Below, piece after piece: positions 32,501-40,528 of a stretch of DNA of 64,000 bases. Origin of the DNA: Methanomicrobiales archaeon. Its GTDB lineage: Archaea; Halobacteriota; Methanomicrobia; Methanomicrobiales; Methanospirillaceae. The DNA is taken from assembly GCA_025358115.1 (NCBI GenBank), contig JANYKQ010000009.1, positions 1-64,000 of the forward strand, read 5' to 3'. A program made the position numbers and the translations under genes. Position 1 is the stretch's first letter. Each line of letters opens with the position of its first letter. The notes below the pieces were generated by a model that searched no databases, had not been told where the DNA came from, and saw only the letters and a program-made list of their open reading frames with translations.

Positions 32501-33194
32501 TAGTGAACCTCCACTTCTCTTTCCCCGTTACCGAATCGATAGCATACAGGTTCTTATCATTACTCCCGATATAGACAACACTATCCGATACCGCAGGTGA
32601 CGAACTCACTCCACCCCCTGTCGTGAACCTCCACTTCTCTATCCCTGTTACCGCATCGATAGCATACAGGTTCTTATCATTACTCCCGACATAGACAACA
32701 CTATCCGACACCGCAGGTGACGAACCCACTCCACCTCCAGTAGTGAACCTCCACTTCTCTTTCCCTGTTACCGCATCGATAGCATACAGGTTCTTATCTT
32801 CACTTCCGACATAGACGATATCGTTCGAAACCGCTGGTGATGAAAGGTACTCGTCACTTCCCATTTTAAAATTCCATTTCTCTTTTCCCGTCACTGCATC
32901 GATGGCATACAGTTTGTCATAATCACTCCCGACATAGACAACACTATCCGACACCGTAGGCATTGATTCAACATAATATCCCATCTTAAAATGCCACAAC
33001 TCCGTATTGGTTGGCACAATCCCCCCAGTATCAAAAATCCCCGTGTGCTGTGGGTTGGCGCGGAACATCGAGTCGGCAGCGGAGGTAGAGGGGATGATCA
33101 ACATTATGAGGAAAAAAAGAATTAAACAGGAGTGATACGCCCCGAATTCGTTACATATCCCGTGATTGCCCAAGGTCTCCCGCCGTTTAATCAA
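29502..33194 (-). CDS. Membrane Ser/Thr protein kinase with PQQ-type sensor propeller
   Basis: 1230 residues from TTG 33194 (the first start before the signal peptide). Signal peptide (about 20-40), PQQ-type propeller (about 45-385; repeat KEKWRFTTGGGV.SSPAVSDS), Thr/Ser linker, transmembrane helix (about 405-428; IIPVILVGVVLIVLVIGGIG), helical stalk (about 470-730), a CARDB-like domain (about 740-850), Hanks-type kinase (about 880-1140) and the conserved tail. Kinase motifs: GKGGFARVF, VAVKI, HRDLKPQN, KISDWGLSR, YYAAPEQ, RTDIWQLGVILYELVTG. It lacks the long stalk repeats of the 1930-residue relative. Probably an outside-to-inside phosphorylation sensor. It shares its upstream element with the propeller gene at 29375. 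Confidence 0.88.
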   Translation of the reverse strand: MIKRRETLGNHGICNEFGAYHSCLILFFLIMLIIPSTSAADSMFRANPQHTGIFDTGGIVPTNTELWHFKMGYYVESMPTVSDSVVYVGSDYDKLYAIDAVTGKEKWNFKMGSDEYLSSPAVSNDIVYVGSEDKNLYAIDAVTGKEKWRFTTGGGVGSSPAVSDSVVYVGSNDKNLYAIDAVTGIEKWRFTTGGGVSSSPAVSDSVVYIGSNDKNLYAIDSVTGKEKWRFTTEGYVFSSPAVSDNVIYFGSWDKNLYAIDAVTGKEKWRFTTGDLIRSSPAVSNNIIYVGSEDKNLYAIDAETGKEKWRFTTGGGVSSSPAVSESVVYVGSKDCNLYTLDAVTGKELWQFTTGNWVISSPAVANGVVYVGSWDHNLYAVGVVLTNSSISTTTKTIPTQTTVSSLSQQPSTSTKNLTNIIPVILVGVVLIVLVIGGIGYFRWRRKIPDTNPHTPGPRSESVASLYPVSKPSPQLSTRLESVTRQSDSLTFFKVTVTRILTEVNRSIFSENFSDAERLLSQLETGIPHLKRCELNITSWKGEGYLIDPQLISDTGTIDQIRQRCDTLYQKIAKLRTLERDYQKLATSYSSLLNCRDAQPFIRNIGQNIRNPEKITDIEKALSELNTLIELDAQVGKAKESLDKWTTDGYSVKLPENVSQKTAREILANIKNLEEQIKTLQRIDEELTHIQKTDPVFFSQPDILTRSEKIRQILKDPARLGDVQRLLFAFKRDQADFEKIQKTAKPELAITIDTMKLTAARWHKLGITLTNHGLAQANDVTFTFSNEFETKGIKPVTVRPGQSSRTDISILPKNDGNVLLEVTLKYKDPKREKYETVQEFWVDVADRISSASEPGMATPPTSSPVSHYSPKPDTPKQLPPDLSDRYTESEFIGKGGFARVFKAKRKDGKFVAVKIPISMDAVTGKSFIAEMQNWTKLSHPNIVGLYDFNIMPMPFFEEELCDCALADQVKPVECEEAAWILFNICEGLKFAHDRKIIHRDLKPQNILLKNGVPKISDWGLSRVISEATTTSATSFTPYYAAPEQINNRAKDERTDIWQLGVILYELVTGVLPFQGDSMIEIGMGIATKDPKRPSEITPDAHVIDVVVMKCLQKDPAKRYQSVLELQKNLALYLRENYADLLKTSVTVQDYSRSAFYCGDLVMINMLTGDIQTAYKYLLDLAHYSKGDVKSEARELAEQIQMRMDMGVTEIPEELIQKAEIIVHQVSVGFRKKG

Positions 33195-33208
33195 TAGTGG
33201 GAGGTTAC

Positions 33209-33236
33209 CGGCAGGGCGGATAAATCTTGTGAAATA
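33209..33236 (-). promoter_or_regulatory. Conserved upstream element, copy 2
   Basis: Same element as at 29393-29420, 15-42 nt before TTG 33194. The upstream region was evidently duplicated with the gene. Confidence 0.5.
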
Positions 33237-33359
33237 ATAATTATGGGATATCCATCTGAAAGTCGCGTGATATTCGAGACTCTGAAACCCCCCCTTTCGT
33301 TAGCATTATTAACTCTCCCTCAAGAGTATGAATAAAAAGAACACCTCTTGGGAACCGGC

Positions 33360-35375
33360 ATGGACACGGAATATGCAAATACGGTAAAATATAACAAGTG
33401 CCCCTCATGCGGGGCAAACGTACTCTCGACCATGCAGTTCTGTGTGAGCTGCGGTGCCAGGATGACGACCCGAACCTGCCCCCACTGCAATACCGCCATT
33501 ATCGGAAACCCGGAGTTCTGCCGGAACTGCGGAAAAACGCTCGTGCCCTCGAAGAAGTGCCCGAAATGCAATATCCCGATCTCGGGAAATCCCGAGTTCT
33601 GCCGGAACTGCGGGGCTCCGCTTCTCGAATCCCGCAAATGCCCGTCCTGCGGGGCGATCATCAGCAGGGATGCGAAATTCTGCAATGGCTGCGGGAGGGT
33701 CATGGAACCGGAAAGCCCGGCCGGGGGAGGGATGGATGTCGCCCTGATGGAAAAGGCGCAGGAACTCCTCTCCATGGTCGGGCGGTTCGGCACGATACCC
33801 GACCCGCCAAACCCCGACATGAATACGTACAACCCGTCTTCGCTGAAAAAAACCGTCACCTCCATGGAAAAATTCTTAGAGACCGCAACGCCGGATCTCA
33901 CCATCAGCCTCAGCCGCATGTACCTGAATCTCTCAACATGGCACAAGATGGGGATACAGATCACCAATACCGGAAAAGCGCACGCCTTTTTTGTCACTCT
34001 CGGGTTCTCCGATGATTTTGAGACCCGGCGGATCAAACCCATCACGGTCGAAGCGGGAAGTACCCAGACCGTTGAGATCGGGATAATGCCAAAGACACAG
34101 GGCAATATCCCGATCGAAGTCACCCTGCATTACAAGGATGGCAACAACAGGGATTACACCCAGACCAGCGACTTCTGGATAGATGTCCAGCCCCCGTCCA
34201 GTACGCCCCACCTCTTCAAAGCGGAAGAGGATATGCAAAACCTCCCTGCGGCAACCCCGCAAACCTCGCAGTCACCCCTGTTGCAAAACCCCGTAACCAT
34301 GCGTTCCCTTCCCCCGGAAATGACGGCAAAATACACGAACTCGGAGTTCATTGCCAAGGGAGGGTTTGCCCGGGTCTTCAAGGCAAAGAGAAAAGACGGG
34401 CAGTACGTTGCGGTAAAAGTGCCCATCGATCTCGATGAATCAACCGGCAAATCGTTCATTGCCGAGATGCAGAACTGGACCAAGCTCAACCATCCCAATA
34501 TCGTGAAAATTTATGATTACAACATCATGCCGTTTCCGTATTTTGAAGAGGAACTCTGCGACAGCGGTCTTGACAAGGTCAAAAAACCCATGGGTATCGC
34601 ACAGGCGGCATGGATCATCTTCAATGTCTGTGAAGGCCTCAAGTACGCCCATTCCCTCAAGATTATTCACCGCGACTTAAAACCCCAGAACATTCTTATA
34701 AAAAACGGTATTCCCAAGATCTCCGACTGGGGACTCTCCAAGATTGTCACGGACGTCTCTTCCATAACCACTGCCTCCTTCACCCCGTTTTATGCAGCCC
34801 CCGAGCAGGTGACCAACAAGACCAAGGATCAGCGGACCGATATCTGGCAGGTCGGGGTTATATTATACGAACTGGTAACCGGGACACTCCCCTTCACGGG
34901 AGAAAGCATGATCGATATCATTACGAGCATCCCGACAAAAGACCCGAAGCCCCCGGGGGATATCAATCCGGATGCGAAACTGATCGAGGGGATCATCCTC
35001 CGGTGCATGGAAAAAGATCCGGCGAAACGGTACCAGTCGGTGATCGCACTGCAAAAAGATCTGGCGGGCTTCTTAAAGATCGATTATACGGAGTCTCTCC
35101 GGATGAGTGTCGGGGCAAAGAATCTCCGGCAGTCGGCCGAGTACTGCAGCAAGCTCCTCCTTGCCAACTTAAAGAGCGGAGACCTGCGTGAAGCCTACAA
35201 ATATGCAACAGATCTTGTCAATTATTGCGAGGGAGAGGTCCGGGACCAGGTAAAGGAGTTGTCTGCCGAGATCCGCATCCGGCTTGACAATGACCTGGAT
35301 GAAGTGCCGGACGAAATTATGGAGGCAGCCGAACTGATCGCCCACAAGATCGGTGTGGGGTTGACCACCCTGTGA
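33360..35375 (+). CDS. Cytoplasmic zinc-ribbon Ser/Thr protein kinase
   Basis: 671 residues from ATG 33360 (TTG 33348 is possible). Four zinc ribbons stand in tandem (about 10-118; CPSCGANVLSTMQFCVSCG, CPHCNTAIIGNPEFCRNCG, CPKCNIPISGNPEFCRNCG, CPSCGAIISRDAKFCNGCG). A short helical linker and a CARDB-like Ig-fold domain (about 170-275; ITNTGKAHAFFVTLGFSDDF) follow, then a Hanks-type kinase (about 325-590): AKGGFARVF, VAVKV, HRDLKPQN, KISDWGLSK, FYAAPEQ. The helical tail is related to, but diverged from, those of the propeller kinases. No membrane segment is present, so it acts in the cytoplasm. It is transcribed in the same direction as the PP2C gene 88 nt downstream, a plausible kinase/phosphatase pair. 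Confidence 0.9.
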   Translation: MDTEYANTVKYNKCPSCGANVLSTMQFCVSCGARMTTRTCPHCNTAIIGNPEFCRNCGKTLVPSKKCPKCNIPISGNPEFCRNCGAPLLESRKCPSCGAIISRDAKFCNGCGRVMEPESPAGGGMDVALMEKAQELLSMVGRFGTIPDPPNPDMNTYNPSSLKKTVTSMEKFLETATPDLTISLSRMYLNLSTWHKMGIQITNTGKAHAFFVTLGFSDDFETRRIKPITVEAGSTQTVEIGIMPKTQGNIPIEVTLHYKDGNNRDYTQTSDFWIDVQPPSSTPHLFKAEEDMQNLPAATPQTSQSPLLQNPVTMRSLPPEMTAKYTNSEFIAKGGFARVFKAKRKDGQYVAVKVPIDLDESTGKSFIAEMQNWTKLNHPNIVKIYDYNIMPFPYFEEELCDSGLDKVKKPMGIAQAAWIIFNVCEGLKYAHSLKIIHRDLKPQNILIKNGIPKISDWGLSKIVTDVSSITTASFTPFYAAPEQVTNKTKDQRTDIWQVGVILYELVTGTLPFTGESMIDIITSIPTKDPKPPGDINPDAKLIEGIILRCMEKDPAKRYQSVIALQKDLAGFLKIDYTESLRMSVGAKNLRQSAEYCSKLLLANLKSGDLREAYKYATDLVNYCEGEVRDQVKELSAEIRIRLDNDLDEVPDEIMEAAELIAHKIGVGLTTL

Positions 35376-35463
35376 TGAACGCAGAATTGATCGACCTTGT
35401 ATCCCCCCCGTGGACTTTTTCCCGGAAGACTGAAAGAAGAGCAGTCATTTTTGGAAAATTACC

Positions 35464-36204
35464 ATGAATCTTACCTGGTGCGGGAGCACCCACATCTGCG
35501 GGAGACCGAAAAACGAGGATGCTTTCGCCATGCAGCAGATCAGCGAGCACCTTGCTGCGTTTGTCGTAGCCGATGGCCTGGGGGGTTTGCCTGCGGGCGA
35601 AGTTGCAAGCCACCTGGCCGTAACCTCCCTTATTGATACGGTCCGCACGCTTGCCCCGGTGAATACAACCAGCTCCCCCGCACAGATGAAGGAGATCCTC
35701 ACGAAGGGATTCCTGGCCGCTGCCCGGGCCATCGGTGACGACAGTTCCAAAAATCCGGCCCACGAGGGAATGGCGACAACAATGGTCGCGGTACTCATCA
35801 ACGATGCGTCTGAGGTTGTCGTTGCCTATGCTGGTGACAGCCGGGCCTATAGCGGGGAGGATGAGCTGGTCCAGATCACCAACGATCATTCGCTGGTCCA
35901 GGAACTGTTCCGGAAAGGACTGATAACCAAAGATGAAGCCCGGCTGCATCCCGATAAAAATGTGGTAACCCGGGTTGTCAGTGAGGTACCGGTGAACCCG
36001 GACTTTACCCATCTCCGCCTTGAGAGAAACACCCTTCTTCTCTGCACGGACGGGCTTTTCGATGCGCTCACCGATGAGGAGATCTTCTCGGAAATGAATG
36101 AGAGGGACGTGAACCGCATCTGTCCCTCCCTTATCGAGCGTTCCCGGAAGGTGAACCGGGATAATACCACCCTTATCGTGATCCGGGCGGCGTCCCGTTC
36201 CTGA
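35464..36204 (+). CDS. PP2C-family Ser/Thr protein phosphatase
   Basis: 246 residues, the usual bacterial/archaeal stand-alone PP2C length. The metal-binding and core motifs are all present: RPKNEDAF, VVADGLGG, MATTMVAVLI, VVAYAGDSRAY, NDHSLVQ, LLLCTDGLFDAL and the final RDNTTLIVI. These enzymes use two Mn/Mg ions to remove phosphate from Ser/Thr in proteins. No membrane segment is seen. It follows the zinc-ribbon kinase by 88 nt and lies beside two more kinases, so it most likely reverses their action. A U-rich stretch follows the stop. Confidence 0.93.
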   Translation: MNLTWCGSTHICGRPKNEDAFAMQQISEHLAAFVVADGLGGLPAGEVASHLAVTSLIDTVRTLAPVNTTSSPAQMKEILTKGFLAAARAIGDDSSKNPAHEGMATTMVAVLINDASEVVVAYAGDSRAYSGEDELVQITNDHSLVQELFRKGLITKDEARLHPDKNVVTRVVSEVPVNPDFTHLRLERNTLLLCTDGLFDALTDEEIFSEMNERDVNRICPSLIERSRKVNRDNTTLIVIRAASRS

Positions 36205-36206
36205 TT

Positions 36207-36221
36207 GTCTCTCTTTTTTCA
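36207..36221 (+). terminator. U-rich terminator after the PP2C gene
   Basis: GTCTCTCTTTTTTCAA lies directly after the stop at 36204, so the next gene (36477, after a 272-bp gap) probably has its own promoter; TTTATTAATG at about 36388-36397 is a candidate. Confidence 0.35.
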
Positions 36222-36476
36222 ATGCTCCGGGGAGTGGTCCGGATTCTTATGTTCAGTTACCCGGCGAAAGGGATATGCGTCTCCTCATGAGAAATCACCG
36301 GATCCCCGTCACAATGACGATACCGGCACCGGAAAGCGGGAGCGGTTTTCCGGGTGAAAAGGGGCCGGATTGCATTCCAAAGAACCTTTATTAATGAACC
36401 CTCCATAGTATTTTCACCGAAATATTCTCTCAATATTTCCTATGGTAGTCAATAAGAAGGACCGGATACCCCAGCC

Positions 36477-37553
36477 ATGTTCAAAGAAGGCAATCGCGAT
36501 TGTATTGACCAGCTTCTCAAACCCTCCCGGAGCGTCCTCGACACGGGGGTATCGATCCGCAACGAGACCTTTGAGAAGCGGCAGGCACTCTGGCACGAGA
36601 TCCGGGCAAATGCCGACCGCTACCGGAACGGGGAGTGCGGAACCTTTCTCAAGGATTTGCATGGCGTTTTCCTGGCCCGGTTTGATGCCTCGCTCCTGCT
36701 CCTCGCGCTCGCATTCCGGCAGAACAACGAACCGTTCGAAGGAACGGGGTACTTCAGTGCACGGGAGATCGAGGCCTACGAGACCATCGAGAAATACAGC
36801 TATTTCAGGATCCTGACAAAAGGCGAGATTGCAAAAAAGATCGGGTCCCGGGATGAAAAAACCCTGACACTGCTCAAGGAATATTCCGTGTCCATGAAAA
36901 AACACATGGACGAGATCCTCGGGGATGCCGGGATCCGGGATACTGTCCGCAGTTACTTAAAGAAACAATGGGACGAGAACACCAAGAAGATCGGGGAGGC
37001 AATTTCCAGTGCCGGGGTGGACCTTGACTGGTTTTCCAGCCTTCCGCTCACTGCAAAAGATGCCGACAGGGCCCCGCAGGTCATCTACAACATAAATGCC
37101 GGAAACGATGCTGCCATCAATCTTGGCGCAGGAAATATTGCCAAAGATGCAGTACTTACCAATTCCACGATGGAGTCTTCGGGTGGCGGAGGAACAACCG
37201 TAAAGGATTCCGTCATCACGAGATCCACGATTAAGAATGAGGGGAGCAGTGGAGCTGAGAAGAGTATCAGCATCAGTGACAGCGTGATCACCTCATCGAC
37301 AATCGAATCAGTCCAGGAGCGTCCCGCTGAACCGGTAAAAGAACCGGTAAAAGAACCGGTAAAAGAGACGGTAAAGGAAACCCCGCCCAAATCACCCCAG
37401 TACATCTGCCTCTTATGCAAGACCGTGGCAAAGCCGGGAGCGAAATTCTGTACAACCTGCGGGGCAAAAATAACCCCGGTCTGCGGCAGTTGCCAGTCTC
37501 CCCTTTCCCCGAATGCAAAATTCTGTTCTGACTGTGGCCGGAAAACGTTGTGA
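36477..37553 (+). CDS. Helical zinc-ribbon protein with DSV motifs
   Basis: 358 residues. The N-terminal half (about 1-195) is helical and unrecognised (DQLLKPSRSVLDTGVSIRNE, FLKDLHGVFLARFDASLL). About 205-275 has short strands with the repeated phrase DSVIT[RS]ST (KDSVITRSTIKNE, SDSVITSSTIES), like the C-terminus of the propeller protein at 26361. A low-complexity EPVK/ETVK linker (about 283-302) leads to two zinc ribbons (CLLCKTVAKPGAKFCTTCG and CGSCQSPLSPNAKFCSDCG). There is no catalytic motif; it may be an adaptor in the phosphorylation island. Its TGA overlaps a GTG of the next frame, but the CARF gene probably starts further in. Confidence 0.75.
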   Translation: MFKEGNRDCIDQLLKPSRSVLDTGVSIRNETFEKRQALWHEIRANADRYRNGECGTFLKDLHGVFLARFDASLLLLALAFRQNNEPFEGTGYFSAREIEAYETIEKYSYFRILTKGEIAKKIGSRDEKTLTLLKEYSVSMKKHMDEILGDAGIRDTVRSYLKKQWDENTKKIGEAISSAGVDLDWFSSLPLTAKDADRAPQVIYNINAGNDAAINLGAGNIAKDAVLTNSTMESSGGGGTTVKDSVITRSTIKNEGSSGAEKSISISDSVITSSTIESVQERPAEPVKEPVKEPVKETVKETPPKSPQYICLLCKTVAKPGAKFCTTCGAKITPVCGSCQSPLSPNAKFCSDCGRKTL

Positions 37554-37606
37554 AAACCGGCAAATCCTATAAACAACCATTTAACCCGCCCTGCCCGATT
37601 GGATCT

Positions 37607-38521
37607 ATGGATCGGCAAGAACACGTCCATATCATCAGTGCCGGTGAGAAGATCGCCATTGCGTATCCGGCAATATTCCGCGAACTCCCGGGCATCACCC
37701 GGACCATTGTCTTTTCCGACAGCACCGTTCATGAGTGTTCACCAGACCCGGCAACGGAGAAACACCGGATCGCGGTCAGAAACGCGGTTACGGCAGTGCA
37801 GGAGATCTCGGCATCGCTCGCGATCCCCTTCATCCGGGTCGTGATCTTTCCCCCAGCATATGTTTCTGTCCGGTCAGCGCTGGCGAAATGCCGCCGCGAA
37901 CACCCGGACGCCCGCTTCACCTTCGATCTCTCCGGTGGTTCAAAGGAACTCTGCCTGGCCCTTTTTTCGTTTGCCTCCTGGCTTGGCGGGGAGGTCTTTT
38001 CATCGTTTGACGAGAAGACCGCCCGTCAGGTCCCGCTGCCGGATCGCACCATCAGTTCGGTGCTGGTCAATCCCAATCACCAGATGATTCTCGCGATCCT
38101 TCTCAACCGGCGGGACAAGAAAAAGGGGGCTGCCCGGGGAGCGGTTCCTGCGGTCCAAATGGTCTCAACAGTTCCAGAAAGTCCGGCAGGTCCAACGGTG
38201 TGGGTGCCCCGGCAGTACCTGTACCAGCAGCTCTGGCCGTTCTATGTCCCGTCCCGGACGAAGAAGGAAAAACCCGGGGATCCACCCAAGCCCGTTATAC
38301 GGTACCGGAAGGGTGAGAAGCCGGCCGCAGAAATATCCCACGCCACTTTCTCCGGGTTCATCCGCACTCTCCGCGATGCCGGGCTCATTGAGGAGGGATA
38401 TTCTCCGGAGAGCCGGAAGGAGAAGAGCTACCGGATTACTGAGGCCGGGGAGATTGCCTTCCGGTTCTTTTCCGTTCCAGCTACCGGCTCGCTGGTCAGG
38501 AGCGTGCTGGAGAGTTCCTGA
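37607..38521 (+). CDS. CARF-winged-helix regulator
   Basis: 304 residues from ATG 37607, where the first beta strand (HVHIISAGEK) begins at once. A GTG at 37550 overlaps the previous stop and would add 19 residues. About residues 5-165 form a Rossmann-like CARF domain with the ligand-loop signature FDLSGGSKELCLALFSFASW. About 255-300 is a winged helix (FSGFIRTLRDAGLIEEGY ... KSYRITEAGEIAFRFF). CARF domains bind cyclic oligoadenylates or similar nucleotides in CRISPR type III signalling; CARF-wHTH proteins such as Csa3 and the archaeal HFX_2341-like family are transcription regulators. No CRISPR array or cas gene lies in the window, so the trigger is open. Confidence 0.78.
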   Translation: MDRQEHVHIISAGEKIAIAYPAIFRELPGITRTIVFSDSTVHECSPDPATEKHRIAVRNAVTAVQEISASLAIPFIRVVIFPPAYVSVRSALAKCRREHPDARFTFDLSGGSKELCLALFSFASWLGGEVFSSFDEKTARQVPLPDRTISSVLVNPNHQMILAILLNRRDKKKGAARGAVPAVQMVSTVPESPAGPTVWVPRQYLYQQLWPFYVPSRTKKEKPGDPPKPVIRYRKGEKPAAEISHATFSGFIRTLRDAGLIEEGYSPESRKEKSYRITEAGEIAFRFFSVPATGSLVRSVLESS

Positions 38522-39060
38522 GCAGTCATTTGGGATCATTTTTTGTTCATTTTTTTGTACACCTTTTCCGGGCATGGCTTTCTTTTTTGAAATTTTTTTT
38601 AATCGGATCCTGCCTGAAAATTTTCAATCGCGATCGCAGGGTGTTAGTTGGTGAGGCTACAATTGGATAATTATGCTACAAAATGCATATTTATGCTACA
38701 AAATTTTTGATTCTCCGGTGTGAGGGTCCGGGAAATGCAATCAAGGTCCGGTTGAAAATTTTCAGGCAGGGGCTGAGGGGTCGATTGAAATTTTTTTGCC
38801 AGAGATCGATTTTCAATTTTATTTTGTGAACCGGATCCGGAATTTTTTGTAAAAAGAGCTTGCAAGATTTGATCTGAATTGATTCAAAATCAAAATACAG
38901 GAATTGCTGAAAATGGTGAATAGCAGGAGGGTTCCCCGCCTCATGGCCTCCCCGGGGCACGGCGGAGCAATTTCGCTGCCCCACCCCAGGCGCCGGAAAC
39001 CAAGCTTTTTGATATATGGCATTCCACGGTGAATACCCATTCCTTTAAACCCGGTGAATC
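38522..39060. repeat. AT-rich intergenic region with inverted and direct repeats
   Basis: A perfect 16-bp inverted repeat, GCCTGAAAATTTTCAA at 38612-38627 and TTGAAAATTTTCAGGC at 38752-38767, each itself near-palindromic, flanks two direct copies of TTATGCTACAAAAT (38671-38684 and 38691-38704, 20 bp apart). Further TTGAAATTTTT-type sites follow at about 38781 and 38808. No gene is seen in these 539 bp. It may be a regulatory region, an RNA gene or a remnant of a small mobile element. The stretch near 39009-39018 (TTGATATATG) could be the promoter of the receiver gene at 39061. Confidence 0.5.
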
Positions 39061-39837
39061 ATGTCCCCCTCCCCCCGTATCCTGATCGTCTGCGAAGACG
39101 CAATAATCGCAAAACTTGCCTCCACGATGCTCCAGAAAAAAGAGTATAGTATCCTGGATGTCTTAAAAACCGGGGAGGAGGCGCTGGTAAAAATTGCCTA
39201 CACGGCACCGGACCTCGTAGTAATGGATGTCAATATTGGGGGAACCATGGACGCGATCGATGCCGCCCACTACATCTTCCAGATCTTCCATATCCCGGTC
39301 CTCTTCATCGCGGGATCTGCCGAAGAGGATAAACTCGCCCGCATCAAGGTTGCCCAGCCGTACGGGGTGGTCTTCCGGCCGTTCAATATCAACCAGATCA
39401 CGACCTGTATCGACATTGCGCTGTACAACCATGCCGACCGGCTCCCATCGCTGGGGAATCTGCCGCTGGGTGACTCCCGGAAGATGATGGACATGACCGA
39501 GGAGGCGCTCATCCTCCTCGACAAGCGGGGCAGGGTCCTGCTGTTCAATACGTTTGCATCGTGGATGGTGGATATGCAGCTGCCAAAGGCGTTCATGCGG
39601 CACTGGCGGGATGTCCTGATGTTTATAAGCGACAGTTCCGATGAAGAGATCAGTGACCCGGTGACCGCAGCCACGAAGCAGATGGCCGGTGCCATCTATG
39701 ATTCCAGCACCTCTCTGGTGACGACGACATCCAAACGCCGGAAAATCAGCCTTGCCGTCCGCCCGATCCGGGACAACCACGATCGCCTTATCGCTTCCGT
39801 CATGTCGCTTAAGGAGAACAAGAAAACGTACAAGTGA
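39061..39837 (+). CDS. Response-regulator receiver/PAS-like protein
   Basis: 258 residues. Receiver domain about 5-125: ILIVCEDAIIAKLAST, phosphoacceptor D56 in VVMDVNIGG, the Ser site VLFIAGSAEE, and FRPF in the position of the usual Lys-Pro (K replaced by R). About 140-258 is a PAS-like fold (MTEEALILLDKRGRVLLFN ... SVMSLKENKKTYK). Stand-alone receiver-PAS proteins are common intermediates in methanogen phosphorelays. GGTGA lies 3 nt before ATG. No partner kinase is adjacent; the kinase operon is 11 kb away. Confidence 0.8.
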   Translation: MSPSPRILIVCEDAIIAKLASTMLQKKEYSILDVLKTGEEALVKIAYTAPDLVVMDVNIGGTMDAIDAAHYIFQIFHIPVLFIAGSAEEDKLARIKVAQPYGVVFRPFNINQITTCIDIALYNHADRLPSLGNLPLGDSRKMMDMTEEALILLDKRGRVLLFNTFASWMVDMQLPKAFMRHWRDVLMFISDSSDEEISDPVTAATKQMAGAIYDSSTSLVTTTSKRRKISLAVRPIRDNHDRLIASVMSLKENKKTYK

Positions 39838-39919
39838 TTCCGGGATCTTCGGGGAGGCGGCGTTCATCCCGTTTTCTGAAATGAGATTATGAACTCTTAG
39901 ATGGGTTTGGTTCTTCTAA

Positions 39920-40267
39920 TCAAATTTTTTCAAATTCCTTCAATTGAGTTTCAAGTAACGTTAACTCTTGTTGAATTTTTGGACGGGCCGCGTAACGAAT
40001 TTCAAACCAAATTACTGCGACTATGATTAAAATAATTCCAACATAGATGCCCAATGTCAATATCCCTAATATACCCAAAATTAGTGGACCTTCATAACTT
40101 TTTGCGGTTTTGAGTTCTTCCTTTTTTTTGAGAATTTTTTCTTGAAATTGGAAAACTAGGGTTACCTTTTCTGAAATCTCTCCTTTTTGAGTCTGGAGAG
40201 ATGCCCCACATTTTTCACAAAATTTACCGTCTGGGGTGTTTTTTCCACAATTAGGACAGGAAACCAT
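39920..40267 (-). CDS. Zinc-ribbon membrane protein, AT-rich gene
   Basis: 115 residues. The zinc ribbon at the N-terminus (MVSCPNCGKNTPDGKFCEKC) is close to that of the TM2-like protein at 3602. A basic helix, two hydrophobic segments (about 62-90; LILGILGILTLGIYVGIILI) and a C-terminal helix with Leu/Glu heptads follow. The gene is clearly more AT-rich than its neighbours, which may mark a transferred gene. Its role is unknown. It is isolated on the minus strand between plus-strand genes. Confidence 0.75.
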   Translation of the reverse strand: MVSCPNCGKNTPDGKFCEKCGASLQTQKGEISEKVTLVFQFQEKILKKKEELKTAKSYEGPLILGILGILTLGIYVGIILIIVAVIWFEIRYAARPKIQQELTLLETQLKEFEKI

Positions 40268-40511
40268 AATATCCCAAAAAATTTAGTTTTCGAATAGATC
40301 ATACCTTTTTAATAATCTTATTAATAAATTGGGATTTCACATTTAGCAACCCATCACTTCTTATATCACATTATCCCCCACCAGCCGGCAACATTCATCC
40401 TAAAAAGACCGACCCCCCCAGATCAACTATGATACTTTTTTCATGACTCATGCAGATAATTAATAATAGAACCGTGCACTTCCCGCCGGTCAACCGCTTC
40501 CTCAGGTAACA

Positions 40512-40518
40512 AAAGGAG
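40512..40518 (+). promoter_or_regulatory. Shine-Dalgarno site indicating an ATC start of porB
   Basis: AAAGGAG lies 10 nt before ATC 40529. The next conventional start, GTG 40556, is 37 nt away and would cut off the conserved AEIPKEEY segment. Confidence 0.55.
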
Positions 40519-40528
40519 TCTGATTACC

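Noticed and set aside
33320-34123. 267-residue minus-strand frame
   Set aside because: It is the mirror of the zinc-ribbon kinase gene; repeated CAF/QFRQNSGF phrases come from the reverse of the zinc-ribbon codons.
35317-36222. 301-residue minus-strand frame
   Set aside because: Opposite strand of the clear PP2C gene, with no motif of its own.
38671-38704. CRISPR array
   Set aside because: Only two 14-bp copies with a 6-bp spacer; no true repeat-spacer array and no cas genes.
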